The notes under the pieces were generated by a model. The model saw only the letters and a program-made list of their open reading frames with translations, searched no databases and was not told where the DNA came from. The translations under genes were made by a program, and so were the position numbers. Below, piece after piece: positions 53,938 to 63,415 of a stretch of 64,000 nt of DNA. The number at the start of each line of letters is the position of its first letter. Within the stretch, counting starts at the first letter, position 1. The DNA is taken from assembly GCF_022968135.1 (NCBI RefSeq), contig NZ_JALJRA010000007.1, positions 1 through 64,000 on the forward strand, written 5' to 3'. Origin of the DNA: Pseudorhizobium tarimense (GTDB lineage: Bacteria; Pseudomonadota; Alphaproteobacteria; Rhizobiales; Rhizobiaceae).

Positions 53938-54158
53938 CGGCGGGTTTGCCGCCGTCCTCGATGGGCTGATGTCTGTTCATCTCGATCCCATCGAAGCACT
54001 CAATCTGTCGGATCGCCGTTTTCACCACCTTGCTCCGGGCTACAATCCGGATGATTCCGCATTCATACGCATGCTTGCCCGGTGGACGCAGGATAAGTGG
54101 CCGCAAGGAACAAAAGCCTGTTCTTCACGTTCAGGTGAAACCCTCATGCGAGCCGACT

Positions 54159-55115
54159 ATGACGCGAAAACAAATGGTGACCTATGGATTGCTTGTCCTG
54201 GGTCTTGGCCTTGCGGCCTATCTTCTCTGGAACATTTTCAGCCAATATACCTGGTCCGATATCACCGCGTCGGTGGCGGAGATCCCGACCTTTAATCTGG
54301 TGCTGGCTCTCGCCTTTACCGCCGCTTCCTATGTCTGCCTGACCGGATTTGACTGGTGTGGCGTGCGTTATGTCGAAAATGATCTTGCATACCAGAAGAT
54401 CGGGCTCGCTTCTTTCATCAGCTTGGCTGTCGGTCAAAGTGTTGGCTTGGCAGGTTTGAGCAGTGGCGGACTGCGCTATCGATACTACGCCCATTGGGGG
54501 ATGGATACAGAAGACGTCGCCAAGATCGTTTTGATGTCAGGTGTAACGGTCGCGATCGGACTAGCGATGCTCACCGGGGTCGTCATGATTATCAACCCCG
54601 CGGATGGGGCCGAAGTGCTGCGCATAGGAGAGCCGGCGGTTCTTGCCATTGGGATCGGGTGTCTCCTTGTTGTTGCCGCGTATCTGGCGCTGGCAAGATT
54701 TGCCCGGGCACCGGTGCGGATCCGCAAGTGGACCTTTCAGATGCCGACGCTCAAGCTGGCGCTGGCGCAGGTGGTAATCGGCACGCTAAACTTCGCCCTG
54801 GTTGCCGCTGCGCTGCGGGAGGTGATGGGCGCTGCGGGCGATGTCAGCTATCTGAAGGCGGCCACGGCTTATGTGCTTGCCAATATCGCCATCATCATCA
54901 CCCATGCACCGGGAGGGCTCGGCGTGCTCGAGGCGACGGTGCGGCACGTGATGGGCGACAAAGCCTCCATTGGCTCGCTGGTGGCATTCCGGGTGATCTA
55001 TTACTTCATCCCGCTGGCAATCGGCATCCCGCTTGCGCTTGTGACTGAGGCGGTCTTCAAGTCCCGCAAAGGCAACGGCTCGCCCCCTGTCGCGGGAGCG
55101 AGCAAGGCTGGTTAA
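54159..55115 (+). CDS. UPF0104 / lysylphosphatidylglycerol-synthase-TM-like membrane protein
   Basis: A 318-aa integral membrane protein with about eight TM helices: MVTYGLLVLGLGLAAYLLW, IPTFNLVLALAFTAASYVCLTGFDW, ISLAVGQSVGLAGLSSGGLRYRYYAHWGM and ITHAPGGLGVLEATVRHVMGD. The G..SGG..RYR and APGGLGVLE motifs are those of the flippase/TM domain of MprF relatives, without the catalytic lysyltransferase domain. The start ATG 54159 (MTRKQMVTYG) follows the hydrophilic family start; the frame opens at 54030. It likely moves a lipid across the inner membrane; the substrate is unknown. Confidence 0.85.
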   Translation: MTRKQMVTYGLLVLGLGLAAYLLWNIFSQYTWSDITASVAEIPTFNLVLALAFTAASYVCLTGFDWCGVRYVENDLAYQKIGLASFISLAVGQSVGLAGLSSGGLRYRYYAHWGMDTEDVAKIVLMSGVTVAIGLAMLTGVVMIINPADGAEVLRIGEPAVLAIGIGCLLVVAAYLALARFARAPVRIRKWTFQMPTLKLALAQVVIGTLNFALVAAALREVMGAAGDVSYLKAATAYVLANIAIIITHAPGGLGVLEATVRHVMGDKASIGSLVAFRVIYYFIPLAIGIPLALVTEAVFKSRKGNGSPPVAGASKAG

Positions 55116-55125
55116 TAAACCAGCT

Positions 55126-55701
55126 TCACGCGTCGCTCGGCTCCACCGGTTCGCTGGGACGTGGTGCTCGTTCTGAAGGATCGCGCCCGATTTCGCCCTT
55201 CAAAGACGCAAGGTCGATGAAGTGGTCCGACTGGCGCCGCAGGTCATCTGCGATCATTGGCGGCTGCGTCGCCATCGTCGAGACAACCGAAACCTTCCGG
55301 CCGCGGCGCTGCAGGGCTTCTACAAGGGTGGTAAAGTCGCCGTCGCCGGAAAACAGCACCAGATGGTCCGCCGTCTCCGACTGCTCCATCGCATCGATCG
55401 CAAGCTCGATGTCCATGTTACCCTTGATCTTGCGGCGACCCATGGAATCTGTGAATTCCTTCGCGGGCTTTGTCACAACCTTATAGCCGTTGTAGTCCAG
55501 CCAATCGATCAGCGGGCGGATCGAGGAGTATTCCTGGTCTTCAATCAGTGCGGTGTAATAATAGGCGCGCAAAAGATAGCCGCGCTTCTGGAACGCCTTC
55601 AGCAGCTTGCGATAGTCGATATCGAAGCCAAGGCTCTTGGAAGCAGCGTAGAGGTTCGCGCCATCTATGAAGAGGGCGATCTTCTCTCGGGGGTCAAACA
55701 T
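55126..55701 (-). CDS. NYN-domain (LabA/DUF88-like) RNase-fold protein
   Basis: A 191-aa PIN-like NYN protein. Acidic residues: ALFIDGANLYAAS (Asp), KGNMDIELAIDAM (Asp) and VLFSGDGDFTTLVEALQRRGRKV (two Asp). Ends in a Pro/Glu/Asp-rich tail. The family is thought to act as a metal-dependent nuclease in RNA handling. Convergent with the membrane protein (10 bp gap) and divergent from rpoZ, which is the usual place in Rhizobiaceae. Confidence 0.88.
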   Translation of the reverse strand: MFDPREKIALFIDGANLYAASKSLGFDIDYRKLLKAFQKRGYLLRAYYYTALIEDQEYSSIRPLIDWLDYNGYKVVTKPAKEFTDSMGRRKIKGNMDIELAIDAMEQSETADHLVLFSGDGDFTTLVEALQRRGRKVSVVSTMATQPPMIADDLRRQSDHFIDLASLKGEIGRDPSERAPRPSEPVEPSDA

Positions 55702-55987
55702 TTTATCTCCATCCCATTTATTATTTCCTGCGAGGCAGGATTGGCGCCCGTTCCCAATATGTGGTGTGCGCTGCGGTAAGCATATTACATTATCAAACGT
55801 TCATGTAACTGCATTTACGGCACGATCGGGATTTGTCCAGCAACTTTCCCCCAAGCTGATTGAGGTGACTTGAGCGGGACATGTGCAGAAAGCTGGGGCG
55901 CCTCTAACAGGAAAAACTTGAATTCCTGACGCAATGGCTGTATCGGGCGTGTTAATTCCCGAACATAACGACCGTAAAGGACAGGCA

Positions 55988-56401
55988 ATGGCCCGTGTCA
56001 CCGTAGAAGATTGCATTGACAAAGTCGATAACCGGTTCGAGCTCGTCCTTCTGGCCAGCCACCGCGCGCGCCAGATTTCGCAGGGTGCCTCCATCACCAT
56101 CGACCGCGACAACGACAAGAACCCTGTCGTTGCGCTGCGCGAAATCGCTGACGAGACGCTGTCGCCCGACGATCTGAAGGAAGACCTCATCCATTCGCTG
56201 CAGAAGCATGTGGAAGTCGATGAGCCCGAGCCCGATCCGGCGTCGCTGCTGTCCTCCAATGCCGGTGCCGTCACCACGGCCGACCGGACGGACGAAGAGG
56301 ACGATCTGCCGGAAACCGTCACGTTTGATCAGATGTCGGAAGAGGAACTGCTTGCCGGGATCGAGGGGCTTGTTCCGCCGGAAAAGAGTGACGATTACTG
56401 A
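55988..56401 (+). CDS. rpoZ: RNA polymerase omega subunit
   Basis: A 137-aa omega subunit: [59 protein letters not shown] is the conserved domain that clamps the beta' C-terminus. The acidic extension (about residues 70-137) is typical of alphaproteobacteria. The start ATG 55988 follows AAGGACAGGCA. A hairpin terminator follows. Confidence 0.96.
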   Translation: MARVTVEDCIDKVDNRFELVLLASHRARQISQGASITIDRDNDKNPVVALREIADETLSPDDLKEDLIHSLQKHVEVDEPEPDPASLLSSNAGAVTTADRTDEEDDLPETVTFDQMSEEELLAGIEGLVPPEKSDDY

Positions 56402-56441
56402 TCGTCCATTGTCTGGTCCTCAATCCTTTGCATGATCTATG

Positions 56442-56479
56442 ATGGCTGCGCCGGTTTAGAACTGGCGCGCCATTTTGCG
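56442..56479 (+). terminator. Terminator-like hairpin after rpoZ
   Basis: ATGGC(T)GCGCC(G)GTT at 56442-56456 pairs with AAC(T)GGCGC(G)CCAT at 56460-56473 with two mismatches, followed by TTTTGCGTTTT. Suggests partial termination before rsh, though rsh could be read through. Confidence 0.6.
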
Positions 56480-56505
56480 TTTTGAACCTTGGGAAATGTC
56501 CTGGC

Positions 56506-58734
56506 ATGATGCGGCAATATGAGCTTGTTGAACGGGTTCAGCGATACAAGCCCGATGTCAACGAAGCTCTGCTCAACAAGGCCTATGTCTACGCCATGCA
56601 GAAGCATGGTCAGCAGAAACGGGCAAGCGGGGATCCCTACATCTCCCATCCCCTCGAAGTTGCAGCCATCCTGACGGACATGCATCTGGACGAGTCGACC
56701 ATTGCAGTTGCGCTCCTCCACGACACCATCGAAGATACGACAGCCACGCGCGCCGAGATCGACGACCTCTTCGGCGAAGACATCGGACGCCTCGTCGAGG
56801 GGCTGACAAAGCTGAAGCGGCTTGACCTCGTCACCAAGAAGGCGAAGCAGGCGGAGAACCTGCGCAAGCTGTTGCTGGCGATTTCCGACGACGTTCGCGT
56901 GCTGCTGGTCAAGCTTGCTGACCGGCTCCACAACATGCGCACGCTGGAGCACATGAACCCGGAAAAGCGGGCGCGGATTTCCGAAGAGACCATGGATATC
57001 TACGCGCCGCTCGCCGGGCGCATGGGTATGCAGGATCTGCGTGACGAGCTGGAGGATTTGTCCTTCCGCTATCTTAACCCGGAAGCCTACGAAACTGTGA
57101 CGAAGCGGCTGGCGGATCTTTCCGCCCGCAATGAAGGGCTGATCACCAAGATCGAGGATGAGCTGCGTGACCTGCTGGTTGCCAATGGTTTGCTCGACGC
57201 GGTCGTCAAAGGCCGCCAGAAGAAGCCCTATTCAGTCTTTCGCAAGATGCAGTCGAAGTCGCTCTCCTTCGAGCAGCTGTCGGACGTCTATGGCTTTCGC
57301 ATCCTCGTTGGCGACATCCCCGCCTGCTACCGGGCGCTCGGCATCGTCCATACGCGCTGGCGCGTCGTCCCCGGCCGCTTCAAGGACTACATCTCGACGC
57401 CAAAGCAGAACGACTACCGCTCGATCCACACCACGATTATCGGCCCGTCGAGGCAGCGCATCGAACTGCAGATCCGCACGAAACGGATGCATGAGATTGC
57501 TGAATACGGCATCGCGGCCCACGCGCTCTACAAGGACGGAGAGGGGAGCGAGGGCGGCGAACTGCTCTCGAAGGAATCCAACGCCTATTCCTGGCTGCGC
57601 CACACCATCGAGGCGCTCTCGGAAGGGGACAATCCCGAGGAGTTCCTGGAGCACACCAAGCTTGAACTCTTCCAGGACCAGGTCTTCTGCTTTACGCCGA
57701 AGGGCAAGCTGATCGCGTTACCCCGCGGCGCGACCCCGATCGACTTCGCCTATGCGGTGCACACCAACATCGGCGACACGACGGTCGGCGCCAAGATCAA
57801 CGGTCGGATCATGCCGCTCGTCACCCGCCTCAACAATGGCGACGAGGTGGAAATCATCCGTTCGGGCGTACAGGTGCCGCCGGCCGCTTGGGAAGAGATC
57901 GTTGTTACCGGAAAGGCGCGCGCTGCGATCCGGCGTGCAACTCGCATGGCGATTCGCAAGCAATATGCCGGCCTCGGCTATCGCATCCTCGAGCGAACCT
58001 TTGAGCGGGCAGGCAAGGTCTTCTCCCGAGAGGGCCTGAAGCCGGTTCTGCATCGGCTGGGCCAAAAGGATGTCGAGGACGCGATCGCTTCGGTCGGCCG
58101 TGGAGAGCTTTCCTCGCTCGACGTGATGCGGGCGATCTATCCAGACTACAAAGACGAGCGGGTAACCGTAAAGCCGTCCGCCGACGAAGGCTGGTTCAAT
58201 GTTCGCAGTGTGTCGGGCATGATGTTCCGCATCCCGGGTCGTTCGGCGGAAGCAGCCGAAATGGAAACGGGAGAGCAGGGGCGTGCGCCGCTGCCGATCC
58301 GAGGTTTGTCTGCAAGCACGCAGGTCCGCTTCTCGCAAAGCGGCGCCGTGCCCGGTGACCGCATCGTCGGGATCATGGAGAATGGGTCGGGCATCACCAT
58401 CTATCCTATCCAGGCGCCCGCGCTCCAACGCTTCGATGATCAGCCGGAGCGGTGGATCGATGTGCGCTGGGATCTGGATGATGCGAACAAGTCCAGGTTC
58501 ACGGCCCGCATCCTCATCAATGCGCTGAACGAGCCGGGAACGCTTGCTACCGTTGCGCAGACCATTGCCGGTCTCGACATCAACATCCGCAACCTCGACA
58601 TGGGCCGGGTCGCCACGGACTTCTCGGAAATCCTGCTCGACGTGGAGGTATGGGATCTGCGTCAGCTTAATCAGCTGCTGACGCAGCTAAAGGATCTCGA
58701 CTGCATCTCGACGGTCAAACGGGTCTACGACTGA
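56506..58734 (+). CDS. rsh: Bifunctional (p)ppGpp synthetase/hydrolase RelA/SpoT
   Basis: A 742-aa stringent-response enzyme. HD hydrolase: SHPLEVAAILTDMHLD, VALLHDTIEDT (HD pair) and LLVKLADRLHNMRTLEHM. Synthetase: VYGFRILVGD, RFKDYISTPKQNDYRSIHTTII and ELQIRTKRMHEIAEYGIAAHALYK. TGS domain from about residue 385 (FCFTPKGKLIALPRGATPIDFAYAVHT), then a ZFD/RIS part and a C-terminal ACT domain (FTARILINALNEPGTLATVAQTIAG). The RFKDYISTPKQNDYRS loop supports synthetase activity. Start at MMRQYEL, 56506. Confidence 0.96.
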   Translation: MMRQYELVERVQRYKPDVNEALLNKAYVYAMQKHGQQKRASGDPYISHPLEVAAILTDMHLDESTIAVALLHDTIEDTTATRAEIDDLFGEDIGRLVEGLTKLKRLDLVTKKAKQAENLRKLLLAISDDVRVLLVKLADRLHNMRTLEHMNPEKRARISEETMDIYAPLAGRMGMQDLRDELEDLSFRYLNPEAYETVTKRLADLSARNEGLITKIEDELRDLLVANGLLDAVVKGRQKKPYSVFRKMQSKSLSFEQLSDVYGFRILVGDIPACYRALGIVHTRWRVVPGRFKDYISTPKQNDYRSIHTTIIGPSRQRIELQIRTKRMHEIAEYGIAAHALYKDGEGSEGGELLSKESNAYSWLRHTIEALSEGDNPEEFLEHTKLELFQDQVFCFTPKGKLIALPRGATPIDFAYAVHTNIGDTTVGAKINGRIMPLVTRLNNGDEVEIIRSGVQVPPAAWEEIVVTGKARAAIRRATRMAIRKQYAGLGYRILERTFERAGKVFSREGLKPVLHRLGQKDVEDAIASVGRGELSSLDVMRAIYPDYKDERVTVKPSADEGWFNVRSVSGMMFRIPGRSAEAAEMETGEQGRAPLPIRGLSASTQVRFSQSGAVPGDRIVGIMENGSGITIYPIQAPALQRFDDQPERWIDVRWDLDDANKSRFTARILINALNEPGTLATVAQTIAGLDINIRNLDMGRVATDFSEILLDVEVWDLRQLNQLLTQLKDLDCISTVKRVYD

Positions 58735-58874
58735 ACCTGCCTCATACTTGAGCGCACTCCGACTCTGCCATGCTTGCAAAGCAAGGCAGAGCGGCTCAAC
58801 CGGCGATGGTCATCCTGTCTCCAAACTCTTACATTGCTGCGGTGCAACAGAGAGTTCAAAGAAGGAAGATCAAT

Positions 58875-59027
58875 ATGTTTGGTCCTGTCAGAAAGATTGC
58901 CCGCGCGCTGCGCGGCCCCAGTATCGAAGATCGTGAGTTGGCATACCTGAACGGTGCGGTCGACCGGGTGGACCTGGAATACCGCCAGCGTCAGATCGAC
59001 CGCGGCATGTTCCGTAAGGCCTTCTGA
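58875..59027 (+). CDS. DUF3563-like tiny protein
   Basis: A 50-aa protein: MFGPVRKIARALRGPSIEDR, ELAYLNGAVDRVDLEYRQRQ, IDRGMFRKAF, the pattern of DUF3563 proteins (basic helix, then ELAYLN..VD..DLE.R.R.I..G.F). AAGGAAG 9 nt upstream of the ATG. Function unknown. It occupies the space between rsh and acpS where many Rhizobiaceae carry a DUF2062 membrane protein or pdxJ. Confidence 0.75.
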   Translation: MFGPVRKIARALRGPSIEDRELAYLNGAVDRVDLEYRQRQIDRGMFRKAF

Positions 59028-59361
59028 TAAACCAGCCTTTCCACGATCCAAGAGTGGCAGCGCGCGGCATTGGTCGCAGCTGAAAAGCCGCTGCTTTTCA
59101 TGGCCACCGGCGCCCCTCGAACAGCACCTTGGCCCCTCAAAGGGCGTCGCACGCCGCGCACAGCGCATCCACCTGATGCCCTTCGCCGCCTGTATCTGGG
59201 CCGTCGTAACAGCCGGCAACTGGTAGCCGCTTAAGGTCAAGAAGACACTGGCCGAGATTCCTGCGATGGCGAAGGCGGCGAACTTGACGTTTTCGCACGC
59301 CATGCTCAATTCAGAGCAAAATCATCCACAGGCCGGGAAACCCTCCCGGAAGGAGGGACCT
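59028..59361. other. Intergenic stretch before acpS
   Basis: About 330 bp. A minus frame reads [20 protein letters not shown] and [20 protein letters not shown] in 59150-59300, a hydrophobic segment that could be a tiny membrane protein gene or a remnant. No SD supports a start. Otherwise nothing seen. Confidence 0.35.
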
Positions 59362-59766
59362 TTGATCATCGGCATGGGGAGCGACCTCATCGACATCCGC
59401 CGTATTGAAAAGTCGCTGGAGCGCTTTGGCGATCGCTTCACGCAACGCTGCTTCACCGAGATAGAACAGGCGAAGTCGGACCGGAGGCGCAACCGAGCGG
59501 CATCCTATGCCAAGCGCTTCGCGGCGAAGGAGGCGTGTTCTAAGGCATTAGGCACCGGCTTGGCACAAGGCGTTTTCTGGAAGGACATGGGTGTCGTCAA
59601 TCTGCCCGGCGGCAAGCCGACAATGGCACTGGCCGGCGGTGCGGCCGCAGTGCTCGCCGGACTGCTGCCACCCGGCCACGAGCCTGTGGTCCATGTTACG
59701 ATCACGGATGAGTATCCTTACGCGCAGGCATTCGTCGTCATCGAGGCACGGCCCGTGACCGATTGA
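59362..59766 (+). CDS. acpS: Holo-[acyl-carrier-protein] synthase
   Basis: A 134-aa phosphopantetheinyl transferase: [22 protein letters not shown] (Mg2+ Asp), [19 protein letters not shown] (catalytic Glu/Lys motif) and [18 protein letters not shown]. Transfers 4'-phosphopantetheine from CoA to ACP. The start is TTG 59362 with GGAGGGACC directly upstream; the frame opens at 59266 but that part is not like the family. Start of the acpS - lepB - rnc - era run. Confidence 0.95.
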   Translation: MIIGMGSDLIDIRRIEKSLERFGDRFTQRCFTEIEQAKSDRRRNRAASYAKRFAAKEACSKALGTGLAQGVFWKDMGVVNLPGGKPTMALAGGAAAVLAGLLPPGHEPVVHVTITDEYPYAQAFVVIEARPVTD

Positions 59767-59842
59767 GGCATTGCCGCGGTCGAGGGAAGGGTCTAGAGAA
59801 TGCCCCACTCGCAGGATTTTCGACGCAAGAGAAAGACGGAAC

Positions 59843-60589
59843 GTGTCCGACAAAGCCACCAAGAAGCACGACAGCGCCCTTTGGGAGAACATCAAGGTCA
59901 TCATCCAGGCGCTGCTCTTGGCCATGGTCATCCGGACGGTCCTCTTTCAGCCTTTCACCATCCCCTCGGGCTCCATGATGCCGACGCTGCTGGTCGGCGA
60001 CTACATCTTCGTCAACAAGTTCGCATATGGCTACTCGAAGTACTCGCTTCCCTTTTCGCCGGACCTCTTCGACGGGCGCATCTTCGCCAGCACACCTGAG
60101 CGCGGCGATGTCATCGTCTTCCGCCTACCGACGAACACCAATGTCGATTACATCAAGCGCCTGATCGGCCTGCCGGGCGACCGTATCCAGGTGCAGGACG
60201 GCGTGCTCTACGTGAACGGCGAGGCCGTTCCCAAGCAGCCGGACGGCACCTTCACCTCTGACTATCGCCTCGACCCGGGTTCGGATGTCCCCGTCTTCCG
60301 CGAAACCCTCGACAACGGCGCCACCTATGACACGCTGGACCAGGTCGAAAACTCCCGCGGCGACAACACGCGCGAGTTCATCGTTCCCGAAGGCCACTAC
60401 TTCTTCATGGGCGACAACCGGGACAATTCCCTCGACAGCCGCTTCGACGTCGGCTTCGTTCCCGCGGAAAACCTCATCGGCCGTGCCAGCGTCATCTTCT
60501 TCTCCCTCGGCAACGACACCTCGTTCCGGGAGTTCTGGAAGTGGCCGGCCAATATGCGCTGGGACCGCATGTTCAAGAGTGTCGACTGA
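59843..60589 (+). CDS. lepB: Signal peptidase I
   Basis: A 248-aa membrane serine protease. TM anchor IKVIIQALLLAMVIRTVLFQPF, catalytic Ser in IPSGSMMPTLLVGD, box C RGDVIVFRLP, catalytic Lys in DYIKRLIGLPGDRI and box E FFMGDNRDNSLDSRF. Start taken as GTG 59843 (VSDKATKKHDSALWENI); a longer frame from 59771 lacks a SD and family likeness. Its stop TGA is followed directly by the rnc ATG. Confidence 0.95.
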   Translation: MSDKATKKHDSALWENIKVIIQALLLAMVIRTVLFQPFTIPSGSMMPTLLVGDYIFVNKFAYGYSKYSLPFSPDLFDGRIFASTPERGDVIVFRLPTNTNVDYIKRLIGLPGDRIQVQDGVLYVNGEAVPKQPDGTFTSDYRLDPGSDVPVFRETLDNGATYDTLDQVENSRGDNTREFIVPEGHYFFMGDNRDNSLDSRFDVGFVPAENLIGRASVIFFSLGNDTSFREFWKWPANMRWDRMFKSVD

Positions 60590-61306
60590 ATGAAGGCGAG
60601 GGCGCTTTCTGCGGAGGATCGCGCAAAGCTCGAGGCGCTTATCGGCCACGAGTTCGCCGACAAGCAGTGGCTGGACCGGGCGCTGACCCATGCCAGCATG
60701 GCGTCGGGCAAGGGTCCGAACTACGAGCGCCTCGAATTTCTAGGCGACCGCGTCCTCGGCCTCTGCGTCGCCGAACTCCTGTTCCGCACATTCAAAAACG
60801 CGGCGGAAGGCGAGCTTTCGGTGCGTCTGAACCAACTGGTGAGCGCCGAAAGCTGCGCGGAGGTGGCAGATCAGCTCGAGCTGCACCGCTTCATTCGCAC
60901 CGGCGCGGACGTCAAGAAGCTGACGGGCAAGCGCATGCTCAACGTGCGTGCAGACGTGGTGGAAAGCCTGATCGCGGCGCTCTACCTCGACGGTGGCCTT
61001 GAGGCGGCGCGGACTTTCGTTTTGCGCTATTGGAAGGATCGAGCCACCCGAGCGGACGGCGCGCGTCGTGACGCCAAGACGGAACTGCAGGAATGGGCGC
61101 ATGCCAATTTTGCCGTCACTCCTGCCTACAGGGTGGACGATCGTTCCGGTCCGGATCATGATCCGCGTTTCACCGTGACGGTCGAGGTGAAGGGCGTTGC
61201 GCCGGAGACCGGCATCGAACGCTCCAAACGGGCAGCCGAACAGGTCGCGGCGGCAAAGATGCTGGAACGCGAAGGCGTATGGCAGAAGGCTGGCGCCGAA
61301 AGTTGA
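60590..61306 (+). CDS. rnc: Ribonuclease III
   Basis: A 238-aa dsRNA endonuclease. RNase III signature ERLEFLGDRVLGLCVAELLF (residue about 45), the second acidic site DVVESLIAALYLDGG and the C-terminal dsRBD (DAKTELQEWAHA..., DPRFTVTVEVKG, AEQVAAAKMLER). Start abuts the lepB stop; TGATG overlap into era. Processes rRNA and other double-stranded RNAs. Confidence 0.96.
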   Translation: MKARALSAEDRAKLEALIGHEFADKQWLDRALTHASMASGKGPNYERLEFLGDRVLGLCVAELLFRTFKNAAEGELSVRLNQLVSAESCAEVADQLELHRFIRTGADVKKLTGKRMLNVRADVVESLIAALYLDGGLEAARTFVLRYWKDRATRADGARRDAKTELQEWAHANFAVTPAYRVDDRSGPDHDPRFTVTVEVKGVAPETGIERSKRAAEQVAAAKMLEREGVWQKAGAES

Positions 61307-62253
61307 TGGAAAAGATGACAGACAACGAAAACAACGGCAGCATCGAAAACGTCGGGCAGCCGACGAAATCCGGCTTCGTCGCCCTCATCGGAGCGACCAA
61401 TGCCGGCAAGTCGACGCTGCTGAACCGGCTGGTCGGCGCCAAGGTGTCCATCGTCAGCCATAAGGTGCAGACGACGCGTGCGATCGTCCGCGGCATTGCC
61501 ATCCACAACAACGCTCAGATCGTTTTCATGGATACCCCGGGCATCTTTAAGCCGCGGCGTCGATTGGACCGGGCGATGGTAATGTCCGCCTGGGGCGGTG
61601 CCAAGGATGCCGATCTCATCATGCTGTTGATCGACAGTGAGAGGGGCCTCCGTGGCGATGCCGAAGCGATCCTCGAAGGCCTGAAGGACGTGAAGCAGCC
61701 GAAGATTTTGGTGCTCAACAAGATCGACCGGGTGAAGTCCGAAGACCTCCTGGCGTTGGCAGCGGCGGCTAACGCGAGCGTCGACTTCGAGCAGACATTC
61801 ATGATTTCCGCGTCGACCGGCTCCGGCTGTGAGGACCTGATGGAGTTTCTGGCGCAGCGTCTGCCCGAAGGCCCTTGGTACTACCCGGAGGACCAGATCT
61901 CCGACCTGCCGATGCGCCAGCTGGCGGCCGAGATCACCCGAGAGAAACTCTTCCTGCGGCTGCATCAGGAACTTCCCTACGCATCTCACGTGGAAACGGA
62001 GAAGTGGGAAGAGCGAAAGGACGGGTCCGTCCGCATCGAGCAGGTGATCTACGTCGAGCGGGACAGCCAGAAGAAGATTGCTCTGGGCAAGGGCGGGGAG
62101 GCCATCAAGGCCATTTCGACAGCCTCCCGAAAGGAGCTTTCCGAGATCTTGGAGCAGCCCGTCCATCTTTTTCTCTTCGTCAAGGTGCGTGAGAACTGGG
62201 GTGACGATCCGGAGCGTTTCCGCGAGATGGGGCTGGAGTTTCCGCGCGGGTGA
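61306..62253 (+). CDS. era: GTPase Era
   Basis: A 315-aa ribosome-assembly GTPase. G1 GATNAGKST, G2 around VQTTRAIVRGI, G3 MDTPGIFKPRRR, G4 LNKIDRV, then the KH domain with ALGKGGEAIKAISTASRKEL and the family-typical VKVRENWGDDPERFREMGL end. Start at ATG 61306, overlapping the rnc stop (TGATG); ATG 61315 is a close alternative. Binds 16S rRNA near its 3' end. Confidence 0.96.
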   Translation: MEKMTDNENNGSIENVGQPTKSGFVALIGATNAGKSTLLNRLVGAKVSIVSHKVQTTRAIVRGIAIHNNAQIVFMDTPGIFKPRRRLDRAMVMSAWGGAKDADLIMLLIDSERGLRGDAEAILEGLKDVKQPKILVLNKIDRVKSEDLLALAAAANASVDFEQTFMISASTGSGCEDLMEFLAQRLPEGPWYYPEDQISDLPMRQLAAEITREKLFLRLHQELPYASHVETEKWEERKDGSVRIEQVIYVERDSQKKIALGKGGEAIKAISTASRKELSEILEQPVHLFLFVKVRENWGDDPERFREMGLEFPRG

Positions 62254-62347
62254 CCGTCTGGCAAATCCACCGATCTGCTATTAAGAAAAATCTAATTCAT
62301 CCAAAAATAGAACCTCCTGCTGTTGGCAGGGCAGGTGAGTAGCAGGC

Positions 62348-62863
62348 ATGGGACGTCGACTTCAATCGAATGACAACGGCAGGTCTGAGCCGTCGGTGAC
62401 TGTCGGGATCTATACGTTCGTGGTGCCTGAGGATCTCGTTTACGGCGATGACGTCATCGCATCAATCTTCGGCTTACCGGAACGATCACTTGTGGAGGGG
62501 GCGCCGATCGCAGAGGTGCTTCGCTACGTCCAGAATGGGGACCGCCAGCGTCTCGCCAAGGCGATGCACGAGGCCATTGTCTCGGGTAGCTTCCGCTCCG
62601 AAACCTATCGTGTGGTGCATCCGGATGGGCAGGAGTATCTGGTCTGCGGTGTCGGACGATGCCTGCGCGATCGGCAAGGGCTGCCATCGATGTTTAGCGG
62701 CACGGTCACGATACTTGACGAAGCGGCGCCCGAAACAAGCGGCGATCCTCTGGAACGGCACTGCCAGGCTGCTCTCACGCTCGCCGAGCGGCGGAAGCAC
62801 TCGCTCGCCGCCCGCTATATCTCATCCGCTCTCTCGGTCCTGAAAGCCAATCGCGAAGCCTGA
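62348..62863 (+). CDS. PAS-domain protein
   Basis: A 171-aa single-PAS protein: VTVGIYTFVVPEDLVYGDDVIASIFGLPERSLVEGAPIAEVLRYV, then RLAKAMHEAIVSGSFRSETYRVVHPDGQEYLVCGVGRCLRDRQGLPSMFSGTVTILDE. A short C-terminal helical part follows. No kinase or output domain; similar stand-alone PAS proteins follow era in several Rhizobiaceae. Possibly senses a small ligand or pairs with a kinase elsewhere. GGTGAGTAGCAGGC precedes the ATG. Confidence 0.8.
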   Translation: MGRRLQSNDNGRSEPSVTVGIYTFVVPEDLVYGDDVIASIFGLPERSLVEGAPIAEVLRYVQNGDRQRLAKAMHEAIVSGSFRSETYRVVHPDGQEYLVCGVGRCLRDRQGLPSMFSGTVTILDEAAPETSGDPLERHCQAALTLAERRKHSLAARYISSALSVLKANREA

Positions 62864-62876
62864 CAGCGTTCTTTCT

Positions 62877-63242
62877 TTAGTCGGGGCGATCCATCAGCGC
62901 CTTCACCTCAAAATACCGGCGGCGGTTCTCTGGCTCCTGCTCGTTCTCCGAATAGCAGGCGCTGGAGATGCAGAAACGAGTGAGGTTGAAAGGCGCCGTG
63001 GCGTTCTGGAACTGGCACTCGATTTCATTGGTGAAATCCGTCGGCTGCGGATCCTGACGGGTGGAATACGTCAGGCGTGCGCCCGGCGGGTCGAGCTCCG
63101 GAAAGGACTGAACCACGCCAGTCTTGATTGTCGGTGTCAGCAGGAAGTTCTGCGCAACCTGTACACAGGCCTGCTCGAGTTCCGGCGATTGGGCCGCCGC
63201 AGGCGAAGCAAGCAGGATCAGGGCGAACGGAAGGTATTTCAT
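62877..63242 (-). CDS. Secreted protein of unknown function
   Basis: A 121-aa protein. Signal peptide MKYLPFALILLASPAAAQ, then PELEQACVQVAQNFLLTPTIKTGVVQSFPELDPPGARLTYSTRQD, four cysteines (two in CQFQN.../FCISSACYSE) and an acidic end. AAGGAG 5 nt before the ATG. Conserved next to recO in rhizobia as far as I recall; no assigned role. Convergent with the PAS gene. Confidence 0.75.
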   Translation of the reverse strand: MKYLPFALILLASPAAAQSPELEQACVQVAQNFLLTPTIKTGVVQSFPELDPPGARLTYSTRQDPQPTDFTNEIECQFQNATAPFNLTRFCISSACYSENEQEPENRRRYFEVKALMDRPD

Positions 63243-63415
63243 GAGGACTCCTTAATCGGATTCGGCGGGGCAATTCCGAAGAGGGCCATTTTGTTCCAGA
63301 CCGCCCCGCAATTTGCCACCGTCCTCAGGCACGTCGCTAACCGGCGATTACGATTCAGTGCCAGATGTTTTATCGGCTATGGTTGAATCGCGACCAGAGG
63401 AACCTCAGGCAATCC

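Noticed and set aside
57158..58428. Long frames overlapping rsh (plus and minus)
   Set aside because: Arg/Ser-rich or Asp/Gly/His-rich shadow translations of the rsh coding sequence.
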